A stretch of 64,000 bases of DNA, taken from the NCBI GenBank assembly GCA_947476425.1, contig CANJQJ010000004.1, positions 48,308-112,307 of the forward strand, given 5' to 3'. Positions 47,355-56,933 of this stretch are shown in pieces. The DNA comes from Sphingomonadaceae bacterium. GTDB taxonomy: Bacteria > Pseudomonadota > Alphaproteobacteria > Sphingomonadales > Sphingomonadaceae. The notes under the pieces were generated by a model, which did not search any database, was not told the DNA's origin, and saw only the letters and a program-made list of their open reading frames with translations. The position numbers and the translations under genes are program-made. Within the stretch, counting starts at the first letter, position 1; each line of letters opens with the position of its first letter.

Positions 47355-47507
47355 GTCATTCCGGCGGACGCCGGGATCCCGGCACCCACTCCGTCATCCC
47401 GACGAAAGTCGGGATCCATGGAACCCACAGGTCTCGCGATCGCAGGAACTCCGCATCGTCATCCCGGCATCCGCCAGGATGACGAAGACGGCGCCGGGAT
47501 GACGGCA
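47355..47507. repeat. REP-like hairpin repeats, second cluster of the GTCATCCC family
   Basis: At least four related half-units (GTCATTCCGGCGGACGCC, GTCATCCCGACGAAAGTC, CGTCATCCCGGCATCCGC, GCCGGGATGACGG) are arrayed here. The centre closely matches the cluster at 16998-17136, including the TCGGGATCCATGG spacer. It lies between rlmN and the IalB-like gene. Confidence 0.85.
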
Positions 47508-47517
47508 AAGTCTCGCG

Positions 47518-48009
47518 CTACCGCCGCCGCGCGCAGGCAATCAGCGCCGCGTCGATCGCAGTTGCCGCGCCGCGCAGCGGATAGGCGTCCGAGAAGGCGC
47601 CGCCGGTCTCCGATCGGGCGATCACGCTCAACCAGCCGCCGTTGCGCATCGCGCGAATGATCGCGGCATCGGTGCGAGCGTCCGGGGCCCAGGCATCGGC
47701 ACGCCCCGCCACCAGCCGGAAGCGCTCGGCCTGGATGGCAAGGATGACCGGGCTCTGCGGCATCCGGTATTTGCGCAGGCGGATGTGGATCTGGCCCTGG
47801 ATATGGCGCTCCGGCCAGCTCGCGACGCTGAAGAAGGGGCGCCAGCCCCCGCCCGGTCGCCGCGCGTCAGGTTCCGCTATCGCGAAGCATTTTCTGGGCT
47901 TGTCGTCACGAAACGCGCCCCATGTCTCGAACACTCCCAGCGGATCGCGTGCCCGCGCGGGAGCGCAGACGGTCAGCACGCCCGCGAGGATCAGGATCGG
48001 CAATCGCAT
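47518..48009 (-). CDS. secreted protein similar to the invasion associated locus B family
   Basis: This 163-residue protein has a signal peptide (MRLPILILAGVLTVCAPARA). The mature part reads DPLGVFETWGAFRDDKPRKC with a Cys, then VASWPERHIQGQIHIRLRK, and has a second Cys near the C-terminus. The pattern resembles IalB-like envelope proteins of alphaproteobacteria, one conserved Cys pair and a beta-rich body. The function is unknown in non-pathogens. It is isolated, between the repeat cluster and a divergent outer membrane protein gene. Confidence 0.65.
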   Translation of the reverse strand: MRLPILILAGVLTVCAPARARDPLGVFETWGAFRDDKPRKCFAIAEPDARRPGGGWRPFFSVASWPERHIQGQIHIRLRKYRMPQSPVILAIQAERFRLVAGRADAWAPDARTDAAIIRAMRNGGWLSVIARSETGGAFSDAYPLRGAATAIDAALIACARRR

Positions 48010-48148
48010 TGGGCCACCATGGCAATGCAGTGTCGACGAGGCAACAGCCTGGCCCGTTTATGTGACGTTCATGGAACGATGTAGGCCTGCCGGGCTTTGT
48101 CTTGTTGCCGCCGTTGCGGAAGCCTTAGTTGGTATCGGAGTTGATCAC

Positions 48149-48718
48149 ATGCGTATTCTGGCTTCCTCGGCGATCGCAGCGCTCGCCATGGCGACGCCGG
48201 CGATGTCGCAGGAGCGGGATCCGTTCACAGGTGCGCGCGTCGAAGGCATAGCTGGATGGGACAGGCTCCAGTCAGGCGGCAGGAAGGACGACGCGGTCTA
48301 TGGCGTCGGCGTCGGTTATGACAAGGAGATTGGCCAATTCCTCCTTGGCGTCGAAGGCGAAGCAGCCGGCTCCAAGAACGAGGCCTGCAACGGCGGCACT
48401 ACCGTTCCTGATCCCCGGCTTTGCTCCGAAGCCGAGCGCGATCTTTATATCGGCGGCCGGGTCGGCGGAGTCATTGCCAAGGGCGTGCTACTCTATGCCA
48501 AGGCTGGCTACGCCAACGCTCGCGTGCGTTTCAACAGCGACGATGGCACTGCCATCTCCAATTTCGGCAAGCGCGATCTCAATGGCTGGCGCGTCGGCGG
48601 TGGTGCGGAATTTGCGCTTGGTCCCAATATGTTCGCCAAGGCGGAATATCGCTATTCGAAATTTGAGGGTGATCTCCAGCGGCACCAGGTGGTCGGAGGC
48701 TTCGGCATTCGTTTCTGA
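48149..48718 (+). CDS. outer membrane beta-barrel protein (opacity/OmpA_b-barrel-like)
   Basis: This 189-residue protein has a signal peptide (MRILASSAIAALAMATPAMSQ) and alternating strands such as GVGVGYDKEIGQFLLGVEGE, GVLLYAKAGYANARVRF and NMFAKAEYRYSKFEGDL, ending in the strand VVGGFGIRF with a terminal Phe, the outer-membrane insertion signal. This is typical of small 8-stranded barrels. GGAG lies 8 bases ahead of ATG 48149. A good intrinsic terminator follows. It may be a surface or resistance porin; the ligand is unknown. Confidence 0.85.
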   Translation: MRILASSAIAALAMATPAMSQERDPFTGARVEGIAGWDRLQSGGRKDDAVYGVGVGYDKEIGQFLLGVEGEAAGSKNEACNGGTTVPDPRLCSEAERDLYIGGRVGGVIAKGVLLYAKAGYANARVRFNSDDGTAISNFGKRDLNGWRVGGGAEFALGPNMFAKAEYRYSKFEGDLQRHQVVGGFGIRF

Positions 48719-48737
48719 TCCGGGCGCTTCTGATCCC

Positions 48738-48765
48738 GGCCGGGAGCAAAATGCTCCGGCCTTTT
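48738..48765 (+). terminator. intrinsic terminator of the barrel protein gene
   Basis: GGCCGGGAGCA pairs with TGCTCCGGCC (one-base bulge) across an A-rich loop and is followed directly by TTTT. It lies 20 bp after the stop codon and separates this gene from dnaN. Confidence 0.75.
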
Positions 48766-48838
48766 CATATCCCTCTGGCGGCGGGAGAAAGCTGCGCTAT
48801 AACGCTTCTCCATTTCGTCCCCGGGGGAAACACACCGC

Positions 48839-49951
48839 ATGAAGGTTACCATCGAACGCGCGACGCTGCTCAAGAGCCTGAGCCACGTTCAGTCGGTGGT
48901 GGAGCGCCGCAACACCATTCCGATCCTTTCGAACGTCCTGATCGAAGCCAGCACCGACGGCCAGTTCCGCATGATGGCTACCGATCTCGATCTCCAGATC
49001 GTCGATACGGTCGCGGCACAGGTCGAAATTGCCGGCGCGACCACGGTTCCGGCGCACACCCTGTTCGACATTGTCCGCAAGCTTCCCGAAGGGTCGCAGG
49101 TCAGCCTCACCGCCGCCGAAGGCAAGATGCTCGTCGTGGCGGGCCGTGCGCGCTTCAACCTTGCGACGCTGCCGCGCGACGATTTCCCGATGATCGCCGA
49201 GGGCGAGCTGCCGACGCATTTCGAACTGCCTTCCGAAACGCTCAAGCAGATCATCGACAAGACTCGCTTCGCGATCTCCACCGAGGAAACGCGCTATTAT
49301 CTCAACGGCATTTTCCTTCACGTCACCGATGATGCCCAGCCAGCGCTGAAGGCCGCCGCGACCGACGGGCATCGTCTTGCGCGCGTCACCGTATCGCGAC
49401 CGGAAGGCGCCATCGGCATGCCCGATGTGATCGTGCCCCGCAAATGCATCGCCGAGCTGCGCAAGTTGCTCGACGAGGTCGATGGCACCGTCGCGGTATC
49501 GCTGTCGGCGAGCAAGGTCCGCTTCGATCTCGGCACCGCGATCCTCACCTCCAAGCTTATCGACGGCACCTTCCCCGATTATTCGCGTGTCATCCCGACC
49601 GCGAACGACAAGCTGCTCAAGCTCGATCCGAAGAGCTTCATGCAGGGCGTCGATCGCGTTTCGACGATCGCCAGCGAGAAGACCCGCGCGGTCAAAATGT
49701 CGGTCGAGAACGACAAGATCACGCTTTCGGTCACCAGCCCTGAAAACGGCACCGCCGCCGAGGAAGTCTCCGGCGACTATAGCGGCCCGAGTTTCGATAT
49801 CGGCTTCAACGCCCGCTACCTGCTCGATATTCTCGGCCAGATCGAGGGCGATGTCGTCGAGGTCCACCTCGCCGATGCAGCTTCGCCGACTCTGATCCGC
49901 GAGAATGACAAGGCCCCTGCGCTCTATGTGCTGATGCCGATGCGGGTGTGA
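48839..49951 (+). CDS. dnaN: DNA polymerase III beta sliding clamp
   Basis: DnaN is the ring that tethers the replicative polymerase to DNA. The 370-residue product has three clamp domains in sequence, beginning [20 protein letters not shown] and ending in the dnaN-like C-terminus [25 protein letters not shown] sequence. A purine-rich GGGGGAAA precedes ATG 48839. The gene is 40 kb from the proposed oriC and lacks a dnaA neighbour, unlike the classical dnaA-dnaN-recF order. Its stop overlaps the recF GTG start. Confidence 0.97.
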   Translation: MKVTIERATLLKSLSHVQSVVERRNTIPILSNVLIEASTDGQFRMMATDLDLQIVDTVAAQVEIAGATTVPAHTLFDIVRKLPEGSQVSLTAAEGKMLVVAGRARFNLATLPRDDFPMIAEGELPTHFELPSETLKQIIDKTRFAISTEETRYYLNGIFLHVTDDAQPALKAAATDGHRLARVTVSRPEGAIGMPDVIVPRKCIAELRKLLDEVDGTVAVSLSASKVRFDLGTAILTSKLIDGTFPDYSRVIPTANDKLLKLDPKSFMQGVDRVSTIASEKTRAVKMSVENDKITLSVTSPENGTAAEEVSGDYSGPSFDIGFNARYLLDILGQIEGDVVEVHLADAASPTLIRENDKAPALYVLMPMRV

Positions 49952-51024
49952 TCGCAGCCGCTCTCCGTCTCGCGCTCACAAATTTCCGGTCCTATGCCGA
50001 CGCCACGATCGACGTGGCGTCGGGCCTCGTCATCCTCACCGGCGAAAACGGTGCTGGCAAGACCAACATCCTCGAGGCGCTGTCGCTGCTCGCGCCGGGC
50101 AAGGGGTTGCGCGGCGCAACTTTGTCCGAGATGGCCCGGCACGGTGGCCCGGGGGGCTTTGCGGTGGCCGCCCGCCTGGCTGACGGCACCGAAATCGGCA
50201 CTGGCACGCAGCCATCCGCTCCGGAACGCCGCATCGTTCGAATCAACGGCGCCACGGCTTCGGCCAATGCGATGGCGGAATGGCTTTCGCTGCTCTGGCT
50301 GACTCCGGCGATGGACCGGCTGTTCCTCGAAGGCACCAGCGGCCGCCGTCGCTTTCTCGATCGCCTCGTGCTCGCGCTCGATCCGGGTCATGCGACCCAC
50401 GCTGCGCGCTACGAGGCGGCAATGCGCGCGCGCAACAAGCTGCTTGGGGATCTTTCCGGCGCGGATCGGTTGTGGCTCGACGCACTTGAAGATGCGATGT
50501 CCGAGCATGGCGCGATCATCGGTGCCGCACGAAGCCGAACCATCGCGGCGCTGTCGGCCCGCCTCGCTGCCCAGCCCGAGGGGCCGTTCGCGCGGGCGAG
50601 CCTCGCGATCGAGGGCTGGAGCGATCCCGATCGCCTCGCGGCCGACCTTCGAGCCGGGCGCCAGCGCGATGCCGCCGCCGGGCGCACGCTCGCTGGCCCG
50701 CATCGCTCTGATCTCGCCGTCATCCACGTCGCCAAGCAGCAGCCTGCTGCGCGCTGCTCGACCGGCGAGCAGAAGGCGCTGCTGCTCTCGATCATCCTCG
50801 CGCATGCCGATCTCGTTGCCGATGCGCGCGGCCAGCGTCCGATCCTGCTGCTCGACGAGGTCACCGCCCACCTCGATCCCGGCCGCCGCGCTGCGCTGTT
50901 CGCACGCCTCGACGAGGCTGGCGGCCAGGTCTGGATGACCGGAACGGAGCGCGCGCTGTTCGCCGATGCGCCCGCTTCCGCCCAGCATTTCGTGATCGCC
51001 GGCGGGATCGTCGATCACGCCTGA
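49948..51024 (+). CDS. recF: DNA replication and repair protein RecF
   Basis: RecF is an SMC-like ATPase that helps load RecA at gaps and stalled forks. The 358-residue product begins with [18 protein letters not shown] and Walker [18 protein letters not shown] near residues 30-46. It has an ABC signature-like [14 protein letters not shown] near 270 and Walker [17 protein letters not shown] near 301. The start is GTG 49948, overlapping the dnaN stop as GTGA, so its supply is coupled to the clamp. Confidence 0.96.
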   Translation: MIAAALRLALTNFRSYADATIDVASGLVILTGENGAGKTNILEALSLLAPGKGLRGATLSEMARHGGPGGFAVAARLADGTEIGTGTQPSAPERRIVRINGATASANAMAEWLSLLWLTPAMDRLFLEGTSGRRRFLDRLVLALDPGHATHAARYEAAMRARNKLLGDLSGADRLWLDALEDAMSEHGAIIGAARSRTIAALSARLAAQPEGPFARASLAIEGWSDPDRLAADLRAGRQRDAAAGRTLAGPHRSDLAVIHVAKQQPAARCSTGEQKALLLSIILAHADLVADARGQRPILLLDEVTAHLDPGRRAALFARLDEAGGQVWMTGTERALFADAPASAQHFVIAGGIVDHA

Positions 51025-51133
51025 TCGCAATCCGGCTGGCCATGAAGCTCGCACCGGACTATTATCCCCGCGCTGCTCCATCCGGAACAGGAGCGTTGGC
51101 CGCGAGGCTCGAACGCGGTCGAGGAATGCCGCC

Positions 51134-51265
51134 ATGGCCAAGGGTCAGTCCAAGAGCAACAAGGAAGTCCGCAAGCCGAAAAAGGCTGCGCCGCCCAAGC
51201 AGAATGCGTCCAACGTTTCTACCAAGGGCACGTTGTCGAATACGCCGAACATGCTGAAGAGCTGA
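51134..51265 (+). CDS. small basic conserved protein, 43 residues
   Basis: This short gene encodes a 43-residue protein starting [20 protein letters not shown]. It is Lys-rich, has no hydrophobic segment, and is likely disordered. GAGGA lies 8 bases before the ATG. Similar Lys-rich MAKGQ-K-SNKE proteins are common in alphaproteobacteria but have no assigned function. It lies in the gap between recF and the transglutaminase gene on the same strand. Confidence 0.72.
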   Translation: MAKGQSKSNKEVRKPKKAAPPKQNASNVSTKGTLSNTPNMLKS

Positions 51266-51305
51266 CGCGCATGTCCGGCCTCGGCATCGAAGGCCGAAGG
51301 CGCGC

Positions 51306-52169
51306 ATGACCAGTCTCAGGATCAGGCACCGGACGCATTATCGTTATCGCGAACCCGTTTCGTTGGGGCCGCATCGGCTGATGCTGCGCCCGCGCGAGAG
51401 TTGCGACGTCAGATTGTCGCATTTCCACCTCGAAATCAGTCCGGCAGCCCATGTCACCTGGGCGCATGACGTGCTTGGCAATGCCATCGCCACCGCGACG
51501 TTCGGTGCGATGAGCGACACGCTTATGATCGAAAGCGTCGCCGAACTCGAGCTTGAGGCAGTCGCATGGCCGGTGTTCGAGATCGCGGCTTCCGCAATCT
51601 CCTTTCCCTTTCGCTACGCTGATGACGAATGGACCGATCTCGGCGCGCTGACGGTTCCGATCCATCCCGATCCGGCGGGGCGGCTGCGCGATTGGGCGCA
51701 GGCCTTCGTCGCTGGGCCGCCAACCGACACGCTCGCCTTGCTCAAGGATCTGAGCGCCGGCATTCCCGCCGTGATCGGCTACCAGTCGCGCGACGACGAG
51801 GGCACGCAATCACCGTTGCAGACACTCGATCGGGGATGGGGTTCGTGCCGCGATTTTGCGGTGCTGTTCGTCGAGGCCGCGCGCAGCCTGGGCTTCGGCG
51901 CGCGGATCATCTCGGGTTATCTGTACAATCCCGACGATAGCCTGCTTGGCCAGTCAGGTGCCGGTTCAACGCATGCATGGGCGGAGGTTTTCGTCCCGGG
52001 TGCCGGCTGGATCACCTTCGATCCCACCAACCGCAGCGTCGGTGGCTTCAACCTCGTCCCGGTCGCGGTTGCGCGCGATATCGGGCAGGCGATGCCTGTC
52101 GCGGGCGGCTATGTCGGCGACAGCGGCGCCTTCCTCGACATGACGGTCGAGGTCATGGTGACTCGCTGA
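51306..52169 (+). CDS. transglutaminase-like family protein
   Basis: This 287-residue cytoplasmic protein has an N-terminal bacterial transglutaminase region ([20 protein letters not shown]) and a papain-like catalytic core. The Cys is in [12 protein letters not shown] near residue 181, the His in [12 protein letters not shown] near 219, and the Asp in [13 protein letters not shown] near 237. All three catalytic residues are present, so a peptidase or amidase activity is likely. Its partners in related genomes are alpha-E and circularly permuted ATP-grasp genes, but none is seen here. Confidence 0.9.
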   Translation: MTSLRIRHRTHYRYREPVSLGPHRLMLRPRESCDVRLSHFHLEISPAAHVTWAHDVLGNAIATATFGAMSDTLMIESVAELELEAVAWPVFEIAASAISFPFRYADDEWTDLGALTVPIHPDPAGRLRDWAQAFVAGPPTDTLALLKDLSAGIPAVIGYQSRDDEGTQSPLQTLDRGWGSCRDFAVLFVEAARSLGFGARIISGYLYNPDDSLLGQSGAGSTHAWAEVFVPGAGWITFDPTNRSVGGFNLVPVAVARDIGQAMPVAGGYVGDSGAFLDMTVEVMVTR

Positions 52170-52187
52170 TCGCGCATCGTCCTGCTT

Positions 52188-52340
52188 TCATGCAGGATTG
52201 CTGCTGACCTGCCATGGCAAGCCTGGTAGCTTCACCATCTCGCGGCCGCAGATCGTGCACTCGCTTACGAAGCGCCCACGATCCCAATGGCTTGTCTTGA
52301 GATCGGCGTCATGCTTGCCGAAGAGACGATGCAGCATCAT
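52188..52340 (-). CDS. small cysteine-motif protein, 50 residues
   Basis: This is a 50-residue protein beginning MMLHRLFGKHDADLKTSHWD and containing one CxxC pair (SECTICGREM) near residues 32-35. The knuckle may bind a metal, although only two Cys are present, with His residues elsewhere. The start (two ATGs) overlaps the upstream 68-residue gene's stop by 4 bp (ATGA), so the two are coupled. Its function is unknown. It is convergent with the transglutaminase gene. Confidence 0.62.
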   Translation of the reverse strand: MMLHRLFGKHDADLKTSHWDRGRFVSECTICGREMVKLPGLPWQVSSNPA

Positions 52341-52543
52341 GCGTCGTTGACCGGACGGATGGCGGACGTCATCAGCCGCGCGGGCGATCTGCCGCGCCGG
52401 GGACGATCGTGGCGATCATGCTCGATCAACCGGGCGTAGCGATGCGCCAGTTCCTCGTGTACGAGCTTGGCATCAACGCAGGTGGCACGATGCGCGCGCA
52501 TTAGCGAGACCTGATGCTGGTAGAAAAGATCATTGAGATCCAT
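52337..52543 (-). CDS. 68-residue protein, paralogue of the gene at 58749-58955
   Basis: This small soluble protein begins MDLNDLFYQHQVSLMRAHRA and continues with a predicted helix, ending in a charged tail (RPRRGRSP). It matches the protein at 58749-58955, which starts MDLNNLLFRQQVSIFRASHA and has the same length, 68 residues. The start ATG 52543 has GGAG upstream; a longer frame is open but starts inside non-conserved sequence. Its stop overlaps the next small gene. Neither has a known domain. The two copies lie on either side of the pilus locus. Confidence 0.72.
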   Translation of the reverse strand: MDLNDLFYQHQVSLMRAHRATCVDAKLVHEELAHRYARLIEHDRHDRPRRGRSPARLMTSAIRPVNDA

Positions 52544-52660
52544 GCGGAGCTCCGAATCGCGGTAAGCGGGAGCAAGATGGCGGCTCTCAGTCATCGACGC
52601 TTACGAGCAAGATTGTCGACGATGTCGCCATCATAGCATGTGAGGCCGCGCATCGGGGGA

Positions 52661-55489
52661 TTAAATCGCGATTGCCCTTCGCCATTCCGGCAATCGCCGC
52701 GTCTGGTGATGCCGCCACCGGCGGCGCGACGCACGCCATTTCTTGCGGAGGCGGTGGTGGTGCCCCCTGTGCAATGCGCGTTTAAAGTGACTCGAAAGGA
52801 GCTCAGCCGCCGGTTTCGCGCCTTGTGAATTCACCGGCGCCGCTTTGCCACCTCCGCCACCGATCACGATCGTGCCCAGGTTGAGCGACGGGCGCCGCCC
52901 GTCGAGCACAAGCCCGTCGCGAAGCGTGTTTGCCGCATCGCGCTCGCCAAGCTGAAGCCGATAGCGCCCGTATCGCAGGTGCTCGAACTGGAAAAGGCCG
53001 TCGAACTCGACCTTTACCGAGGCCGCAGCCCTGCCCGTCACTACATCGACCAGCGCGATCGCGCGGCCGGCCGCTTCATGGCCGTCCGCTGTCATCAGCG
53101 TGCCTTCCATCCGCGCGCTCGGCATCACGCCAAGTTCAATTTTCGTCATCAGTCCGGCACGGGGGATGACCAGCAGGCCGGGCGAAACCGGTTCCAGGAA
53201 CGTGTCCGAAATGCTCGCGGTATCGATGCGGATCGCAACCGGCGCGCCCGGTGCCAGCCCGTCGACCAGCATGGCGCCGTCACCGGGCGATCTTGGTGGC
53301 TGGATGGGGGTGTTTGCGATCCTCAGCCCGACATTGTCCAGCCAGCGCTCGCCCGGATCGCGCGCTCCGCTGCCATTATCGTCCTGATAGACGCGCGCGG
53401 CGATCGATCCAGTGCCGGCAAGCCGGTCACGGCTCAGCCGGTCGAGCCGCCCGTCCGCGTCGCGACCGAGGCTGAACTGGAATCCCAGCATGGCATGTAC
53501 GGCGCCATCACTTTGCGCGTCGGCGTTGAGCGAAAGCACAAATCGCTGGAATACCTGCGAAAAACCGAGCCCGGAACGCGCTTCGCCGCTGTCGCGATCA
53601 TAAGCGATAAACGTCCGCCAGCTGCGTTTCGTGCCGTTCGCCCATTCGCCCTTCAGCTGCGCGCCTCGAAATCCGCAACGCCCGAAAATCCCCCAGTCGA
53701 CTTCGCCGTGAAGCCGCACGGGACCAATATGGCCGCCGATCAGGAGCCCGAGATCCGCCTCGTTGGTCACCAGCCCGGTCGGCAGGTCCTCGCGGCGGCG
53801 CCAGGCGACCTGCAGCGTCGTGAAGATCCGATTCACTGAAACCGACACTCGCCCGCCCGCTTCGAGCAGCCGTTCATCCTGCCCCTGCACCGATTGAAGA
53901 TCAAAATGCACCGGCAACACTCGCCCGTCGAGCGTGAGGCTGCGATCAATCGTAAGGCTTTGGCGGCTTTTCAGCGTCGCATCGATCCGCTCGGACTCGA
54001 AATCCTTCGCAAATGCTGTCTCGATCGCGAAATTGGTGTCGAGCAGCCGTCCCAGCAGGCGAAATTGCAGCGCATGTCCCGCATTGCCGTCCATTGCGAC
54101 TGAGGTTTCGGCAATCGCAGGGCCCAGCGAACGCCGTGCGAACATCTCAACGAAATCCGCGCGACGACCACCGATCGCCAGCGATTGCGCCGAGATGCCG
54201 AGCGCAGTGCGCAAGTCGATGCCATGCTCGAAGCCGAATCCCGCCCGCCAGCCGCGCTTGTCGGATTGCGGGTGGGAAAGCCCGATCAGGTCGTGATTGT
54301 CGCGAACCCCATCGATCCACCACCAGCTTTTTCCCGGTGGTATCGCTTCCGCGCCGACCGTCAGGTTGCGGCTTTCCCGCTGGACCTGCCCTTGCGGGCC
54401 GTAGCGTACGATTTCGAAGATGTTCGTGCCGAAATAGAGCGGGACGTCGAGGAATTCGTAGCGCCCGTCGCCCCCGGCCGAGATCACGCGGATCAGCTGG
54501 CCGTTATGATAGAGTTCGGCATCCCAGCCATTGGCGAGCGCGCCGCGAAAGCTGGTCGTGTCGAAGCGATCCGGTCGATTCGGCGGGCGATTGGTCAGGC
54601 TGAAGCCAAGTCCGGCGACTGATTTCGAGACAAGCGCCGATGCCTGCCCGCTGATGTCGCCCAATTCGATGTCGGTCGCGTGGAGGCCACCGAGCAGCTG
54701 CGCTTCCGGGTCGATCCGGTAGAGCCGCGTCCGCAACGATTGCGGCACCAGCCCATTGTCCGAGATCATCCGCATCTCGGACGAAAAATAGCCGATTTCG
54801 CCCGAGCCGAGCAGTTCATAGCCAAGCTTGAAGGCGCCGCCACCCTTCTTGTGGTCGTTCTCGCCGACGAAATGCACCAATGCGTCGATCGCGGGGGTGC
54901 GCCAGAGATCGTAGGGCAGCGTGAAACGCGCCAGCGCCTTGGCGTCACCGGCCGATTGCGCCCGCAATGTCCTCGCGAGTTCGGCGCGCTCGGCGGCGAT
55001 CTGGACTGGAAGCCGGACCGCTGAACGCACGATCAGCAGCGCATTGGTCGTGTCCGGCTCAAGCGTCACGCCAAGCCAGCGATCGAGATCGGCGATGCCG
55101 ACGCACCATCCGTCCGGCGTGTCGAGGATGGCGCCCGCGGGCAGCGCCGCGATCCGGCCTGCCACGCGTTCCTTGCCCGCCTTGCGATCGATCAGGATCG
55201 TCTGGCGCTGGTCGAAAGCCCAGCCCTCCGCCCGGTCCCCATCGGGCGAGAACTTGAGTGCGACGTCAAGCGCCACCGCGATGTCCTTCAGGTCGAGGCA
55301 GATCCCGGCCTTGGTCTGGTATCCCTTGACGCCATCGCCGAGCCTGATGTCGTCGAGCCGCACATCAAGCAGCAGCGCGTCATCTTCGCTGATCGATGGA
55401 GTCGCGGCATGCCCGCCACCCGGCTGGCCAAGCAGGGCGAGGCCAGCGGCGAGCGCCAGCAGGCGCCACCACTTGAAGCGGGGAACCAT
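52661..55489 (-). CDS. chaperone-usher pilus outer membrane usher-like protein
   Basis: This 942-residue exported protein (signal MVPRFKWWRLLALAAGLALL, cleavage near residue 28) is the likely pore of a chaperone-usher pilus. The N-terminal region has two short beta-rich repeats (LLLDVRLDDIRLG...). A beta-barrel run follows, including an insertion that reads FRGALANGWDAELYHNGQLI and then GRYEFLDVPLYFGTNIFEIV, a pattern seen in ushers. The C-terminal soluble region has DDNGSGARDPGERWLDNVGL and a carboxypeptidase-regulatory-like domain. The last 45 residues are very Arg/His-rich, unusual for an usher. It is the last gene of the pilin-chaperone-usher operon. Confidence 0.85.
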   Translation of the reverse strand: MVPRFKWWRLLALAAGLALLGQPGGGHAATPSISEDDALLLDVRLDDIRLGDGVKGYQTKAGICLDLKDIAVALDVALKFSPDGDRAEGWAFDQRQTILIDRKAGKERVAGRIAALPAGAILDTPDGWCVGIADLDRWLGVTLEPDTTNALLIVRSAVRLPVQIAAERAELARTLRAQSAGDAKALARFTLPYDLWRTPAIDALVHFVGENDHKKGGGAFKLGYELLGSGEIGYFSSEMRMISDNGLVPQSLRTRLYRIDPEAQLLGGLHATDIELGDISGQASALVSKSVAGLGFSLTNRPPNRPDRFDTTSFRGALANGWDAELYHNGQLIRVISAGGDGRYEFLDVPLYFGTNIFEIVRYGPQGQVQRESRNLTVGAEAIPPGKSWWWIDGVRDNHDLIGLSHPQSDKRGWRAGFGFEHGIDLRTALGISAQSLAIGGRRADFVEMFARRSLGPAIAETSVAMDGNAGHALQFRLLGRLLDTNFAIETAFAKDFESERIDATLKSRQSLTIDRSLTLDGRVLPVHFDLQSVQGQDERLLEAGGRVSVSVNRIFTTLQVAWRRREDLPTGLVTNEADLGLLIGGHIGPVRLHGEVDWGIFGRCGFRGAQLKGEWANGTKRSWRTFIAYDRDSGEARSGLGFSQVFQRFVLSLNADAQSDGAVHAMLGFQFSLGRDADGRLDRLSRDRLAGTGSIAARVYQDDNGSGARDPGERWLDNVGLRIANTPIQPPRSPGDGAMLVDGLAPGAPVAIRIDTASISDTFLEPVSPGLLVIPRAGLMTKIELGVMPSARMEGTLMTADGHEAAGRAIALVDVVTGRAAASVKVEFDGLFQFEHLRYGRYRLQLGERDAANTLRDGLVLDGRRPSLNLGTIVIGGGGGKAAPVNSQGAKPAAELLSSHFKRALHRGHHHRLRKKWRASRRRWRHHQTRRLPEWRRAIAI

Positions 55490-55501
55490 GCGTGGATGGC
55501 T

Positions 55502-56341
55502 TCAGGGATGCAGATCGGTCCGCAGTTCCGCCGTAACACCGGATGCAACGCCGTCCTCGACGAAGCGAATGACGACTGGCCCCATGATCGAGGCTGCAGC
55601 ACCGGCCGGAATCTGGACGAACACCTTGCGGCTAGCGAGTTCGGGATAGACCGCGATGCCGCGCATCACCGCGATCGGCTGGGCGGTGCCCGGTTTCGAG
55701 ACGCTGAGCGTCCCGTAGATCGATCGAGCGCCGCTGCGATGCAGTTCGAGCGCGATGCCGACCTGCCCGTCGATTCGTTCGAGATGCGCATCCCTAATTT
55801 CTGCGCCTGCGGCAAGCATGCCCTGGCGAACGATGATCGGGATCGCGATGCCGTAGATCGGCGTGATCGAGATCGACACGCCCGGTCCATTGTCAGCGGG
55901 TGCGCTGCCATTGGCCTCGTCCGGGATCGCGCGGAAAAGCAGGTGAGTCCGATATTCCCCATCCGCGAGGTCCGGCGGAAGATGGGCTCCGATCCGGACG
56001 GTCTGTGGCTGGCCCGGCGCAAGCGTGATCCTGCGCGGCGCATAGCTGATCATGGCGAGCGCTGCCTGTTCCGCCGCCGATCCGGCTTCCACCGGAACGA
56101 GCTTGCCTTCAGCCGTCATGTGGCGAAGCACCAGCGAGATGCGATAGGTCGCGACCTGGGTGCCCTTGTTGCTGAGAACGACCTCGGCCCCGGAGGAGCT
56201 CGTCAGCACAAGTCGAGTCGGCGCGACCAGCAGGTCTCCGCCGGTCGCGAGCGCAGGTGCCGCGATCAGCGCGCATAATATTGCCGCGAAGGACCGGAGC
56301 GAATGTCCCGCCGCCGCGAACAGGCGCAACCGCCGGCTCAT
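55502..56341 (-). CDS. pilus assembly periplasmic chaperone, PapD-like
   Basis: This 279-residue secreted immunoglobulin-fold chaperone should hold pilins before the usher. It has a signal region (cleavage near residue 32, after APALA). The first mature strand reads GGDLLVAPTRLVLTSSSGAEVVLSN, with a T-R in the place of the chaperone's conserved subunit-binding Arg. ITLAPGQPQTVRIGA and SITPIYGIAIPIIVRQG follow, resembling the archaic or alternative chaperone group rather than PapD itself. The start overlaps the DUF4402 stop by 4 bp, and the usher follows after 12 bp. Confidence 0.85.
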   Translation of the reverse strand: MSRRLRLFAAAGHSLRSFAAILCALIAAPALATGGDLLVAPTRLVLTSSSGAEVVLSNKGTQVATYRISLVLRHMTAEGKLVPVEAGSAAEQAALAMISYAPRRITLAPGQPQTVRIGAHLPPDLADGEYRTHLLFRAIPDEANGSAPADNGPGVSISITPIYGIAIPIIVRQGMLAAGAEIRDAHLERIDGQVGIALELHRSGARSIYGTLSVSKPGTAQPIAVMRGIAVYPELASRKVFVQIPAGAAASIMGPVVIRFVEDGVASGVTAELRTDLHP

Positions 56342-56832
56342 TGATAGTCCACCGATATCGAGAATGTGCCGCTATAGGCGCCGTCGCCCTGGTTCGCGCC
56401 GACCTGGAGCGTGCCACCGATGCTGATCGCGCCGTCGCCGGATGGCGAGAGGTTGAGCGTGTCGGCGCTTCCGGTCAATCTCGCCGACATCTGGCGTCCG
56501 CCGGATGCCGTCAGGATCATCGTGCTGTCGAAAATGACCGAGACGCTCTGGCCGGCGGTTCCATTCACCTTGAACTTGGCTGGCCCATGGCTGCCGTAGC
56601 ACGTCACGCCCGATCCGCAATTGAAGGTGCCGCTGGTCCCGATCGTGATCGAGGCCGCTGCATTTCCCGCTGCGATGCCGCCGAAATTGAGATCGTCGGT
56701 CTTGGCGATCGTCACCGGCGTGATGATCGTGGCGCGCGCCATGCCGCTGGTCGACGCGGCCTGCGAAGATGCCGCAAAGACAATAGAGGACAGCAGGACA
56801 ATCAGCGCCCTGCCAACTTGATGAACTCGCAT
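56338..56832 (-). CDS. DUF4402 domain pilin-like protein, second subunit
   Basis: This 164-residue secreted protein has a signal peptide ending at about residue 25 (SSQA). The mature part is beta-rich: ATIITPVTIAKTDDLNFGGI near the N-terminus and a final strand GTFSISVDYQ. A motif FNCGSGVTCYGSHGPAKF places two Cys seven residues apart, which could form a small disulfide loop. It shares the C-terminal SVDYQ and the Cys motif with the first subunit. The stop overlaps the chaperone start by 4 bp. A subunit incorporated by donor-strand exchange is the likely role. Confidence 0.85.
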   Translation of the reverse strand: MRVHQVGRALIVLLSSIVFAASSQAASTSGMARATIITPVTIAKTDDLNFGGIAAGNAAASITIGTSGTFNCGSGVTCYGSHGPAKFKVNGTAGQSVSVIFDSTMILTASGGRQMSARLTGSADTLNLSPSGDGAISIGGTLQVGANQGDGAYSGTFSISVDYQ

Positions 56833-56933
56833 TACCCGCCCCCGCCAAGAATCTGTTTCGTGATCGAAACGAGCTGGCGCTTATGGGAGTGCGTTGGTTA
56901 TCAAAGCGTTAAGGTAAACGAGAAGCCAATCGA

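Noticed and set aside
47355..47507. CRISPR array or transposon end
   Set aside because: Same irregular REP-like units as at 16998; no transposase or target-site duplication seen.
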